A stretch of DNA of 64,000 nt from Hofstenia miamia (lineage: Eukaryota; Xenacoelomorpha; Acoela): contig SCFE01000022.1 in the NCBI GenBank assembly GCA_004352715.1, positions 6,986 through 70,985 on the forward strand, read 5' to 3'. The position numbers and the translations under genes are program-made. The notes below the pieces were generated by a model that had not been told where the DNA came from, made no database searches, and saw only the letters and a program-made list of their open reading frames with translations. Shown piece by piece: positions 34,799-47,287 of the stretch (position 1 is its first letter; each line of letters starts with the position of its first letter).

Positions 34799-35734
34799 CA
34801 GGGCCGTAGGCTTGGGGGTTAGGGAGTTCAACCCTTCCTGGAGCAGATCTGAGCCCCTCCTGTAAATGATTGCATTTGGCTACCAAAATAGTATTGAACT
34901 TTCACAAATGTTACCATTGTTGACAAACATTTTCTAAATTGTTTTAAATTTGTGCATAGATTACCCTTACATTGCTTAGTAATTCTTTTATCTTTTTGTT
35001 GCATTCTTCTTAAAATTGTTAAACACTTTCATCTTACAAAATAATATAATCTCAAAAACCGAGGGTGCACAATGTAAATGAAAGGTGGCTTCTGCTTTTA
35101 TAAATGATTTTAATTTTTACTTAGACATTTTTTTAAAAAAAACATAAAAATGCTAATTGAGATAATCGCTAGTGTTGAAATAACTGACAAAGATTTATCA
35201 ATATGTTTAATCTCTAGATATTAATTATTATTGCAATTAGTATTAAACAAACTTAAAGAAACCACAAGAAGGGCATTTATATTATGCTACTCTTTTATCC
35301 AAGCATTGCTCAAATATTATTTCTATATGAAAATAAAATTTATATTTATTTTAGTTTGTATGTGCATTTTTACACGTTCTACAAAAGTACTATAGTTTCA
35401 CTAAAAGAATTTGACAAGTTTTTACAAAAATTTCATTTAAAATGTCGTTAATTTCTTTTACTACAAATTTTATGTAATGTTTTAATGAAAATAACATTTT
35501 CCTGCATATCCAAACAACATATTCATTAGAATATAAGGTAGTAAATATAAATATTATGTTTGTATTTTTGTTTATTTATACTTAAATGCATGGTTGCAAC
35601 AATACGCTAATCATACCAGAAGGTGACAAAATATTGGTATTTGGAGCCATTATAATAATACTATTCTTTGAAGTACCCACCCCTTAAAATATTGCAACCC
35701 CCTCTGATTACTATATCCTAAGGCCAAGCAAAGG
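34799..35734. mobile_element. Possible hAT-like insertion
   Basis: It begins CAGGGCCGTAGGC, with a 'gggggttaggg' patch inside the left end and a 'ccaccccttaaaat...ccccct' patch near the right end. 'tatcata' occurs on both sides (34792-34798 and 35735-35741), a 7-base candidate target duplication. The termini pair poorly. Confidence 0.3.
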
Positions 35735-36061
35735 TATCATATATGTTCTGTTTCATAATTTTTTCCTACTGCAACCACTTAGTAACATAAGAATTGCCAC
35801 AACTAATCACTACCATAGGATTGAAATGGGCATTTATCATTCAGAGAACTTATCAGTTTAAATTTATTCAATTACTAAAATTCTCTGTCAACTTATATCA
35901 ACTTACATCTTTGCTTGTACCAGGGAACTTTAGATGTTAGAAGTATTGCGCCAGCCAACAATGCAGTGCGGATTTCACATAAAGAGTGTTTTTGTCATTT
36001 GCAAAGTTTGATTTCAAGGGAATTTTTTCACGTATTCCAAATACCAATTAAAACATTAGGC

Positions 36062-36561
36062 TAGAGATGAGTGCGGTGCGGCAATACCGTTGAATAACAT
36101 TGTATGCCGCGGTGTGCTGAGCTGCGGTAGCGATTTACACAATTGCCGTGGTTAGCAGTAAAATGAAAACAACGTGCAGTGGCATTAAAGTTATATAGGT
36201 TACGCGTTTTGTTCTAAGATTAAAAATCTTTAAGTATTTCGCAAAAACCTGTTTCTGTCGCAGAACTAAAAGATTTCACATACAAAATATTAGAAGTATT
36301 TTTTTACATATGTCATATTTAATATTACTAAAAAAAATTGGCTTTAAGCTTCTCTACGAATGATCTATTACCCTAAAAACATTTCAGAAATATCTGTCTT
36401 TTCATAAAAAAGATAAAAATCGCCATTTTTGCGGCATAACGCGGTAAAATTTTATTTATTGCGGTGGTTTGCGGTAAAAAACTAACATTGTGGTGGCTAG
36501 AGGTGAATTTTTTTCTCTGCGGTGGAAATAATTTTACAAAACTTGTACAGCGCTCATTCTA
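36062..36561. mobile_element. hAT-type MITE with GCGGT repeats (500 bp)
   Basis: It starts TAGAGATGAGTGCGGTGCGG and ends CAGCGCTCATTCTA, which pair as inverted termini. A perfect 8-bp direct repeat 'cattaggc' flanks it (36054-36061 and 36562-36569). Subterminal 'gcggt' words are repeated at both ends in opposite orientation. It has no coding capacity. Confidence 0.75.
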
Positions 36562-36659
36562 CATTAGGCCCAAGACCAGGCCTAAATTGCCATGTCAAAA
36601 ATCCGGCCAAAGCCGAGCTCGACGCAACTTTAGACCCAACCCAATTCAAACCCCGGTGT

Positions 36660-36864
36660 GAACATTCTCACGATATGGCAGAAACAAATCCGAAGCAACA
36701 CCAAGATTTCTCTTTGCTGATGAAGGAATTAAATTGTTATCACCAATGCTTATTTCAATCTCCGGAAGGGGACTAGTAGGGATGCAACAAGTAAATATTC
36801 GGACTTCACTGCATTCGACGCAAGCGAGTTTGATGGAAACTAATGAACAGGAAAAACACAATTG
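36660..36864 (+). other. GC-richer open frame, possible exon or relic
   Basis: A plus-strand frame of 68 codons between TGA and TGA, with normal amino-acid composition ('EATPRFLFADEGIKLL', 'ISISGRGLVGMQQVN'), lies in a GC-richer island (36570-36870). It has no starting ATG. I recognise no family. It could be an isolated exon, a processed relic or chance. Confidence 0.2.
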
Positions 36865-39397
36865 AAGCTGGTAAACATCATCTGGGTTACTCCGGCAGAA
36901 AGTAGGTATAACTTAGTGTAATACACAAAGCACATAATTGATACTTTATATTTTAAAAAGCGCATGCACATAAGCACACAGACACAATATTACTACTATA
37001 ATTACATGGATGGATAGATTCCTCATTGTATTAACTTGATTAGAATGTGTACTTTCTATGACAAAGTCTAATATTTGAAAATTACGTTTAATGCACTTCC
37101 GAGCATATAGTAGAAAGCAATTTCATATAGGAGCGCCATTTAGAATTTCCTGAAAATAGTATCCTGCATAACTGGGGTTGGAACCAGTTTGATTTATTAT
37201 TTACTATTATTTTGGATTGTATTTGCTAAAATATGTCTGTATTATTTTCCTTCAGCATTCATTTTGATTAATAAATGTGAAATCACTTGTAGATTACATC
37301 TCAGTATGGGACCAGAAATAATTGTACCAGATCGAGGCCAAAAAGACCAATTCTCACATGAATACACTGGAACTGAAATATAGAAACAGGTTGGGACCAA
37401 AAATGTGTGATCGTCCAGCTCTATTTCCGTTTAAGGAGGACCTACCACTTTAAAATTTAATAATTATAATAAAAATTTGAAATTGGAAAACCTAATTATA
37501 AATATTCACACAAATGTCCAAAAATTATTAAAACCTGTCCATAAAGTATTTGTACTTCAATTCAATTATTTTCTTAATCAAATTAGGTTACAATTTTTTA
37601 CGAAAAACACATTTGAAGAAGCTTTTGCTTTTTTAAATAGTAATTAAGGGAATTGTAAGATTCAATTTTTTTTCTTCTTGAACTTTTTAAATAAAATGTC
37701 AAAAGGTGTTTGTATGTGTTTTAGTAGTCAATTCATAAATGGAAAAAACACGATTTTTAATTGATTCAGAGTGTTTTTATATCTAAATCAGTTAATGGGG
37801 TTTCTTAGCAAATGAAAAATGAGTTTAGTAGGTTAACAAACTTCCAGATTTACAATGTAGCGTTGAAAATTTTTACAGATGGGCTTTCTTTTTTAAACTT
37901 GCGCTTGCTTGGAAACATGTTTGTCTTAGTATTGGAAGTGATACTAAAATTAATATGAATATTATCACTATAGGGCGGACAACCCTACAGGCTATTCTTC
38001 GTTAGCAATTTCAGATAGGGCAATTATTGCAATATGATCCAGCAGCCTGTGAATAACTGGGAATTTCATTAGGATGAATTGCAAACCAAACAATATTTCG
38101 AAAAATCTTAAAATATTCAGTTCATGGTCATCATTTCATAAATTATTATTCATAATGTTTTAAAGTAAGTAGCTTAAAAATTGATGAAAAAAATATCTAC
38201 ATTCTACTTAATACACTTAAATATATTATGGAGACTGGTTTATTTCTAAGACATATAGGTTAACAATTAATTTTAGGGAGTATGTGAATGTTACTACTAT
38301 TCTACGTGGCGTACACTTATGCGAGATAAAGAGTATTTCTAATCAGAAATATCTAAAGCAAGTTGAAAAGAAGTGTAACTTTTAAATTTAACAAATTATT
38401 CTTCTTAATATGCCAAATGTTGAACAACCATTCTCGCAGCGGAAAACTGCTAAATTATTTTTACTTCATTAAATTTTAATTATTTTTTAATAAACTTAAG
38501 CGCTGTGCAATAATAGAAATCAATATTTATCAATATTATCAATAGAATCTTCAAACAGTTTTTCAACTACACCCACGGTTTCCACTTCAATGAAACAATA
38601 ATAATACTTTTTGCTAAGGCCTTACAATTTCTTGAAAAATAAAATCAATCCCTGATCTACAATTGAAGTTTATGTAAAAATTGGCAGAAATATAATATGC
38701 CATCCAACTTACAAAGAAAATTGCATAAAATATCTAGTTAAGATCTTCAATCATATCTAAAAAATAAATTAGTTTTCTATGTATGCTTAGAAAACATATT
38801 TGAAGATGGTGGTTTTGTCTCTAACTTTGAAGACAACTCTTTTTTGCTTATTTGCAAATTTGTTATAGTTAAATATTTTTATTTCAAATTAAGAATATTA
38901 CTTTTGTCAGCAATGCTAGCAAGGAATTTTCCCTCGTCATTAAGATACACTTTTTTAGCTTTGAAGCACTCAAAGTTGCTTTGCACATCATCGTATGAGC
39001 ATGAATTGGCTCTCATGCCAACAGCAATTTGACTCTGGCCATGCCTTTGCTATGTGGTCAATATATGTTCTATGTTTTTCAGCAGGTAAATAGCAAAATT
39101 TTCATTGTTGAAGAAGAAAAAACCAAAATTCAACCATTTTGAGATTGAAAAATATTGATTTCAAGATTTGATCAAGGAAAAAACATAATAGACAACATGC
39201 TGCGTTGTGTAAGACCTTTAGCTTTGTTTTGTACACAACACAACATGTTGAGTGGGGTATAAAACCCAGCGTCACAAAATTTACAATTTGCATTTGACAG
39301 AAGAAATCTTGTCATTATATTATGATATATATTTTAAAATTTATTAACAATTTTGTATGTACATTATAGTCATTTATGCTATGTAACATCCCGAAGA
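36865..39397. other. AT-rich DNA, no gene seen
   Basis: There are no supported features. At 37170-37430 a 'ggttggaacca' and a 'ggttgggaccaaaaatg' patch may be ends of an old MITE, but no target duplication was found. 39398-39425 is (TA)14. Confidence 0.4.
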
Positions 39398-39428
<31 letters not shown>

Positions 39429-40407
39429 AATTTACATCCTTAGAGAAAAATTGCTGACATAAAATACTGATGAATTTTTCATCAAATTAAAAAACTAAGC
39501 ATCAGTTTACATTAATCCTTTGAATTACCTATTGCATGTAAGAAATGATTAATATATTTTCACTAGTACAGCAATACAGTTTTTGTTTTTGGGCGTTTCA
39601 GCCTTTGCAAAGAAAATGAAAACCTTGCTTTAATGGAAGGAATTGATATTGTACTTTACCCTCTATTAATCGTTCTTATTAAATTATTCCTGATAAATTG
39701 TTCGCACACGTTCTTTTTACAGATCAAGGTTTCACAACAATACTCGCGAAGTAAGAAATCTTTTCAACTACATCAGAACAGCAAAATTGCTCGCTTTATA
39801 GAAAGTACGTCAAATTGCGAAATAGAACAAATTTATATTCATTAGTTTTCTTACTTGTATGGATTTTTTAAATTATGAATTTTAAATTATCCGCAATTCT
39901 GTCCCCATTATTTCACTCGAATTATTGAAAATGTTGTTTAATCTTGACATTTTTGAATCCGGATATCACATTAGTTTGCAAATATTGGTATAATTAGGTT
40001 TGTAATATACAAAGCTAATATAATAATTAAATATAAAATCAATGATTTGGTAATATTTTAATTCTTTGCTATCAAGCTCTTTAATCCAAATTAATTGAAT
40101 ATCTTCGCTAAGCCTCTAGCAAATATTATGCAATATAAGATTTGTATTTAAATTATAAAGGCGCTTGGGGATATAATTATATGGACTTTTCTAATATGTT
40201 TATGAATATTTACATTACTTACAGATAAAATTAATATAGTATTTAGCTTTGGACGTATTTATATCATTATTAGTTAAGCATTTTAGTAGAAATAACTAAA
40301 AACATTAATTAAATATTAGCACATTTACAAATTTTTGCTCTCCCTGTCTTCAATGAAAAGGATTAATTTATTAAGTAACCACAATTAAGTGGCAAATGCT
40401 TCATCAT

Positions 40408-40700
40408 TAGAGTTGGCAGGTTATTGGGGATTAGTAGTAGCACCTCTTTTCAAGTGAATCATGAGTTCAGGAGTCGATGTTACTATGTAGCGGTATTCAA
40501 TCAAGCAATATTATATTGCTTATTCGCGTTCGCAGTCATACAAACAATGAGCTACTAACTGGGCACATAACTGAAAGACAAATATCCCAATCATTATGGG
40601 ATAAGTAAGATATCAGAGTATTTTATCAGGTTACCGAGGTTACTTGTAGGTTATTGATGAGTTACTAGTAAATTACTACTACCATAATTTGCCATCTCTG
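40408..40700. mobile_element. hAT-type MITE (293 bp)
   Basis: The left end TAGAGTTGGCAGGTTATTGG pairs with the reverse complement of the right end, CAGAGATGGCAAATTATGG. A perfect 8-bp direct repeat 'ttcatcat' flanks it (40400-40407 and 40701-40708). The interior has several 'gttac'/'agttact' words. It is non-coding. Confidence 0.7.
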
Positions 40701-40944
40701 TTCATCATGGTTAAAATCCAGTGTTCAGAGCTGCTTTGTTGAGAAATGTATTTATAAAAGGCGGTAAATAGCGTTCCATATTGAAATCTACATAAATGAT
40801 ATAATAACTTGAAAATATGATTTTATATGCTCTATTTAGTATAACACCGGATTTTGAGGTCGTCCAGTAGAATAATTTACTAGCAAAAGCTGAGAGGCGC
40901 TCTGTGCTTTGTTAAACTCCTTCGAAAATTACATACACAGAGAG

Positions 40945-40948
<4 letters not shown>

Positions 40949-40979
<31 letters not shown>

Positions 40980-41192
40980 NNNNNNNNNNNNNNNNNNNNN
41001 NNNNNNNNNNNNNNNNNNNNNNNNNNNNNNNNNNNNNNNNNNNNNNNNNNNNNNNNNNNNNNNNNNNNNNNNNNNNNNNNNNNNNNNNNNNNNNNNNNNN
41101 NNNNNNNNNNNNNNNNNNNNNNNNNNNNNNNNNNNNNNNNNNNNNNNNNNNNNNNNNNNNNNNNNNNNNNNNNNNNNNNNNNNNNNNNNNNN
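40949..41192. repeat. (TA)n and gap
   Basis: (TA)15 runs into 213 N. Confidence 0.85.
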
Positions 41193-41453
41193 TTGTAAAC
41201 TGTAGAGGGTTCAGAATTATTACTTCATTTTGAATACTTAAAGATTTTAATCCCAACCATATAATATCTCGATCCATATGGAAGTAATAGGAATTGATCT
41301 TATTTGTCTATAAATTGCTGCAAAATTGCAAAATTCAGTAAATAAGTGTCATCTAAAAATTGTATGACCACTTTGACCATTTCTTTCAATTATTTAACCC
41401 TAAGTCAACCACATTACTTTTGAAGGTATTAGTTTAAAAATATAATTAGCACA

Positions 41454-43935
41454 TCAGAAACTAATGCAATTGCAGAAATAGAAAATATTCATATTTGAAC
41501 GTTGCAAAAATTTATTATTCAATTGAGGTCTCATCGACATGTGACTGTCAAACATGCAGCCCAAATTCATATTAGGATCGCAACACAAAGCCCTACTACC
41601 TATGCTTGAAAACTTTGCCTTCCTATCATTGAGAGATAAGAAGCCACATTTCCTTAATTGAGATAGCTCCTCAATTATCATGGAGAGATAGTTACTTGTT
41701 GAATCATGGACTCCCTTTTCAACAGTGATATATATTTGGGTGTCATCAGCATACATGTGATGAGGTATTTTATGAGAAATTAGAAACTGCGATATAAGTG
41801 AGTTATAAATCGTGAACAAGTTTGGGCCTAAAATGGAGCCCTGTTTAACTCCATGTGGTGATGTTTCTTTATAAGAATTTACTCAATTCACTACGAAATA
41901 ATAATCGCGATCACACAAATATGATTTAAACCAATTAAATGCAGATCCTGAATTCCAAATTTTCACAGAATATTTAAAAGATGATCATGATTTACCATAT
42001 GAAATGCCGGAATTGGTCTAACAATGAAAGTAAAACCTTTTTAGCATTATCAAATGACATCAGAATGTCATTAGTCATTCTACAGACATGTTCTTCCTAT
42101 ATCCAGATTAAAATTTAGGTAAAATGTCCGCTTTCCGTTTCAAGAATAATATGAGTTGCTTGGCCACAGCTCTTTCTATTAATTTTGAGACAAACAACAG
42201 ATTTGCAACCAGGCGATAATTTGAAACAATCGTTACATCAAAACTTGAATTTTAAGGAGTGGTTTAATGAATGAAGTCTTCAACTCAAGAGGAAAGCCTT
42301 CTAGAAGCGCGAGAACGATTTAAATGTTGGGGAGGGGCATCCTATGAACTGAAGTGGATCAATTTTCAATTTTTTAAATAATACCTTTTGAATGTGCATA
42401 TTTTTTCGATGTTTTCGTAATATAATATAATTCATTATCTTACTATCATTTTTGCAAAAAATCCGTTTATACCTATCAGTTTCATTTAAAATATATGTTA
42501 CTTATGTTATATAGGTATAAAAATGAGTACAGTTTTTAATATGTGCATTGTGCAATTCAAATTTTATTTAAGTTATTGCTGTTAGAGTTCCAAAAAAATT
42601 AATTTCTTAACTTAAATTTGGGGGAAAAAATATGTCTTGATCTCTGCATCAAACTACTTAGTTTTTCCAAGTTTAAGCTTAAAGCGCTTAGTTGGGAAAT
42701 GTATGTCTAGTAACGTTCTTAACATATTATTATATTGAATTGCCATTTCATTTACACTGAGTCCATCACAAATGATATGATTCTTAATTAGTAGAGTTTG
42801 AATTATTTCATTCAAGTCATCAGTGAATTTTGAAATCTCAAGATTTTTCCAAATTCTCCGTCAACAAAATGAGCTACTGGAAAAGCCTTACTAAATTTTG
42901 ATTGAAGTATAATAGCATAATGATCTGGAAAAATATCCACAACATCAGTATGATGAATGAAGTTATCATCATCTTTTGCAAAAATCAAGTCAACTATGTT
43001 ACCATGCTTGATTGTTGGTGTATCAACATACTGAGTCAATAAATACTGATCAAGACACTCCCTAAGCTTCCTTGTTGGTAAGGCCTTCATAACCATCATG
43101 TGAATGTTGAAATAACCTAAAGTGAATTATGAACGAGTGTTCTGAAAGAATTTATCAAAACAATCGTCAAATTGATCAATAAAATAATCAATATTTGCGT
43201 TTGGTGGACGATAAAGTAAGAATATGTCAACGCTCTTAGAATTTAACGTGAAGCTCATTAATGATGATTCAAATGAATCATAGCTGCATGCTAAAGAAAA
43301 TATTGGATTAATGTTTGATCTGTAGATGAACGCAATTCCGCCACCACGTAGAACACTCATAATATCATAACCTGGAGGGCATAATAACCTAAACGAAATT
43401 CGATCATGAGGAGAAAGCCCTGTTTCAGTTAAGATTCATATATCGATTCCTTGTTCTTCAATAAGATTGCATATATGAAATCCCTTATTATTGACCATGG
43501 ACTTAAGAGAGCACATTTAATTTAGTAGACGACTTCATTGCTGACTGTTGTAAATTTCGTTGTCAATTTAGTTGGACCTCTAACCCATCCAGAAAAAGCT
43601 TAAGGTTGCATATCTTAATGAAATTCCTAGGCTTGCCTCCCATCTTTCTTCTCAATTTCTATTTGCTCTTTGCTAATGTCCCTAATGACTAACACTGGTA
43701 TATCAGAACGACGAAATTTAAACCCATTTGCTAATGCAATTAGTTAATTCCAAGGATTATCAAGAGTCCCAATAATTGTGCGTGGACTAGACCTATTGCT
43801 ATAAGACTTCATAAGCGCTATAGTGATTCCAAATCATGCAGCATGATAATTTGAATTGCACATAAAACATTGAATTTGTTCATTGAGTGCAATGCTCGAA
43901 GAGCAATAGACGCACAACCCATTCTGGTGAAAACT
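41454..43935 (-). pseudogene. L2/CR1-like LINE pol (APE endonuclease + RT), decayed
   Basis: Minus-strand pieces in order. 43840-43930: a PHD-like cluster, 'CVYCSSS' then 'CFMCNSNYH'. 43127-43450: endonuclease with 'ILTETGLSPHD', 'LRGGGIAFIYRSN' and 'LLYRPPN'. 42812-43099: endonuclease end with 'HGNIVDLIF' and 'FPDHYAIIL'. About 42250: 'GFPLELKTSFIKPLLK'. About 42200: 'NYRLVANLLFVSKLIERAV'. About 41830: 'SPHGVKQGSILGPNLF'. 41454-41819: 'HHMYADDTQIYI', the RT catalytic YADD. These are the endonuclease and RT of a jockey-superfamily LINE. Many stops and frame changes, and a non-homologous stretch at about 42320-42600, break it. The C-terminal tail after RT is missing. Confidence 0.85.
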
Positions 43936-44196
43936 TAATTTATTGTAACTTTGTGACCATTGTGCCTTTAAAGGTATAATTATTTTTCATGATGGGAAAT
44001 TCTCCAATTTAGTTTTTTGAACCAAATTTTGAAATATATATATGATATCACTTATTTGTGCTCAAGACAATATTTTATTAAGCAGTATAAATATACTTAG
44101 TTGACTTAATGCTAACCATTTGAAACATTTACTTTAATAGCTGCTATTAAAACAAATAGATGAACTTAATACCGTCAAATAAAATCCTTGCAAGTA

Positions 44197-44414
44197 TATA
44201 TATATATATATATATATATATNNNNNNNNNNNNNNNNNNNNNNNNNNNNNNNNNNNNNNNNNNNNNNNNNNNNNNNNNNNNNNNNNNNNNNNNNNNNNNN
44301 NNNNNNNNNNNNNNNNNNNNNNNNNNNNNNNNNNNNNNNNNNNNNNNNNNNNNNNNNNNNNNNNNNNNNNNNNNNNNNNNNNNNNNNNNNNNNNNNNNNN
44401 ATATATATATATAT
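44197..44414. repeat. (TA)n around a gap
   Basis: TA arrays stand on both sides of 179 N (44222-44400). The following 44415-45862 is AT-rich without a recognisable gene. Confidence 0.85.
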
Positions 44415-45862
44415 TAGCATTTACATTAGAACACTGCAACCTTTAATCTTTTATGCTTATGCTAACAAATATTAAAGTATTATAGTGTTTATTCATATGA
44501 AAAATCAATTGTTAGAAAAAAATTTTTTTTGATTTTTCTGTATGCCTTTGTGTTCATATTTTAAACAATTTAAATTTATGAAACTTTTTAGACGCAACAA
44601 AAGACTATTGTGTCACCTAGCATACACAATATACACAAATTCAACCCATAACTTGTTTATATTCATATTAAGCATTAATATTTCAGCGAAAATATTAGTG
44701 ACATTTTGTATTCCAAAGCTTTAAGAAATGCTTCACAATTCTTGCTTACACCAAACTTTTTAACTAACAAAATGTAGTTTTCAAATACAATTCGTCTTAT
44801 AAAATTTTTGATAAGGTAGTGCATTTAAATGTATTTCTTTCTTAACCTGCTGAAAATACATAAATTCAAAAATATATAATCCAGAAGTAGAAAAAACCAA
44901 GAAAAGCAATGAAGATTTATTTATATAAATTCCATATTATTTGCAATATTTTCTCTGAAGCTAACGCTTTTTTGACATCATGGAATATGAAACAATTTGC
45001 AATCGTACAAGTCATATTCGGAAGAAACTATGAAATAAACAATAAATAAAATACTTCATCAAGTTTACTTACTTGAAATTAAATAAGAAAGGTTTATACA
45101 AAATATTTTTTATATTTATAAATTACAGCTAAGAGAAATAATTATTAGCGTGGTGGAAAAAGCGCAGTTACAAAGCTGGACATTTTTACCACTATCCAAT
45201 AGTAATTTTTAACTGGCAGTACACGCGGATACGACCAGATAGGCGTAAAAGTTTTATGTATAGTGCTTGATCGTGAAAAATTGCTAACTTTAACAAAAAA
45301 ATGTTTGAAATAATTTTGTTTTCATAAAATATTGAAAATTGATAGTTGATTTAATTTTCACGTTTTTGACTTAAATTTGAAAAGCTTAAAATTCATTAAT
45401 TAATTTGATTATCTTATTTTATCATATTTTATAAGAACTTAACTGGAAAGATCTTATACTTGCATAGCTCATTCACTTCTACCGGTAACATTCGATTACA
45501 TGTAAAGATAAAGTAAGTCCATGTAAGGGGATGCTTTTGTGGGTGCGTGTACGAAGTTTAAATAATCGGCTTGATAAGTTTGCTGGAAAAGCTTTACTTT
45601 CACAGTACTACTATTAAACCGCTGAAACTAAAAAGCAATAGTTATTTGATTGCAAAATCTAAATGCTCACAATTTGAATTTGTGTTATATTTCCATAAGC
45701 TGACCATAATATTCCAACAATCTCAGAAAAATTTTTGTATGCCAGACAATAATAATATCGCATAGATATTAGGGTTCCGCGGGAAAGGTTTTTGTCAAAA
45801 TTAGTCCTATTTTATGAGATAGCAGTCCAGTCCCATAAAATTTTCTGGTCCCATTGTAAGAT

Positions 45863-47094
45863 CCGGTTTTTTTGACCGGATACTAAATGTTTTTGCCTTG
45901 GAAAAATTTTCAGTTGAAATTTTTGATTTGGTATTTTCATACAATTATTGTGTCATGATGCAAAATTGTTTTTAATGATCATTAAAGATTTTCACCCAAT
46001 TTGTATTGTATTTTCACATTCCCATTCCGGTCATTTTGACCAGTAAGTTTTGTGAGAGTTCAAAACACTTAACAGACCAACTTTATTGTAGGAGTGACAA
46101 TGGAGCTAACGGTATAGCAACTTCTTGTTAATGTACAGCGATTCGCAGCATTGAATGTTCTTAAGTGTTTTGCCAACCTTGATCCGGAGCAATCTTAAAA
46201 TGATGGTGATTCCATGGATTCTGATGGAATTATGTTTGAAAATTATATTAAAAATGATGATTTAGTAATCTTTAAAATCGTATTTCAATACATTAACCCA
46301 TGTTAGACCCACCGGAAAATTTTATTGCTAAAAATAACGCAATTGTGAGATTAAAAACATGCAAATACTGAATAGAATATTGGAAAACCTGTTCAATATG
46401 ATATGATTATGTTCTCACCAGAAGTTAATCAAAATGAAAATTATAAAATCTGATTATTGCATGTAGAATAATCAAAGTAAAACCATTGTTAAATCCATGC
46501 TTTCAAAACCAAAGTCAGGCTTATCAATATGTGAAATTAAGTAATTTATTGGCCTTACTTATCTTAGAGTTATTCTTGGACAGAGGCGTTCGCCAGCTCA
46601 GGCTGTTTGATACAAAAAATTTGGTATTGCTCTGTATAAAATATATTGGGTCGAGAAATCAATTTTCGTGCACTAAACTTCCCTCGATTTGATTGTACTT
46701 CAATTAGATCATCTCTGATACAATCTGATAAATTTCCTGTAGTCCGAGAGAAATTTCAAGATTTTGCAACAAATGAATCAATCCGTATAAAACTCATGGA
46801 TTAAAAAATCGCATTTCTTTCAGACAGTATATTTATTCTAAAACAGATAAATTTTGCTTAAAGATACGGATTTACAAGTATGTATAAACAAAATATGGTC
46901 TAAATCAAATTCCTTTTCTCGACTCACACGATTCAGATAGATGTAATTTTCTAATTTTGGGCTTCCATGTTTGACAAAATTGGATACAATTTTATTATGT
47001 AGAGTATTTGCACTAAATATACGTGAAGCAGTTATATGATAACTTCGCTTTTATATTTTTAATAGACTATGTTAGTACCGGTCATTTTGACCGG
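45863..47094 (+). pseudogene. piggyBac-type transposase relic with GGTCATTTTGACC motifs
   Basis: The plus strand encodes diverged piggyBac transposase. 46486-46692 reads 'YVKLSNLLALLILELFLDRG', where the family has E-I-K-A-F-x-G-L-L-I-L, and 'GSRNQF' where it has M-S-R-N-R-F. After a frame change, 'FDCTSIRS', 'DKFPVVREKFQDFATN' and 'FRQYIYSKTDKFCLKIR' match R-F-D...D-K-x-x-P-I-R-x-x-F...Y-x-P-x-K-P-D-K-x-G-x-K. An acidic N-terminal part lies at 46160-46300. Palindromic CCGGTCATTTTGACC(G) motifs lie at 45863-45879, 46027-46043 and 47078-47094, likely subterminal repeats. The catalytic C-terminal half is missing. It stops 190 bases before receptor 2. Confidence 0.65.
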
Positions 47095-47287
47095 TATTGT
47101 GTACTAAGCATGTTTTGCTATGTTGCGTTTACAGCAACAACAGCAAGCTTTCAAATTGATAAAATTTAACAAAATCATAAATACAATCTATTCTTTCAAA
47201 TTTGATTTGCTGTTGACATTTCGATTCCTATTGGTCAGTTCTTTTTACAAATACATTTTCTTCATTAATATTTTATATTACAAATAA

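Noticed and set aside
44134-44475. Frames encoding repeated Tyr-Ile.
   Set aside because: They are translations of (TA)n microsatellites.
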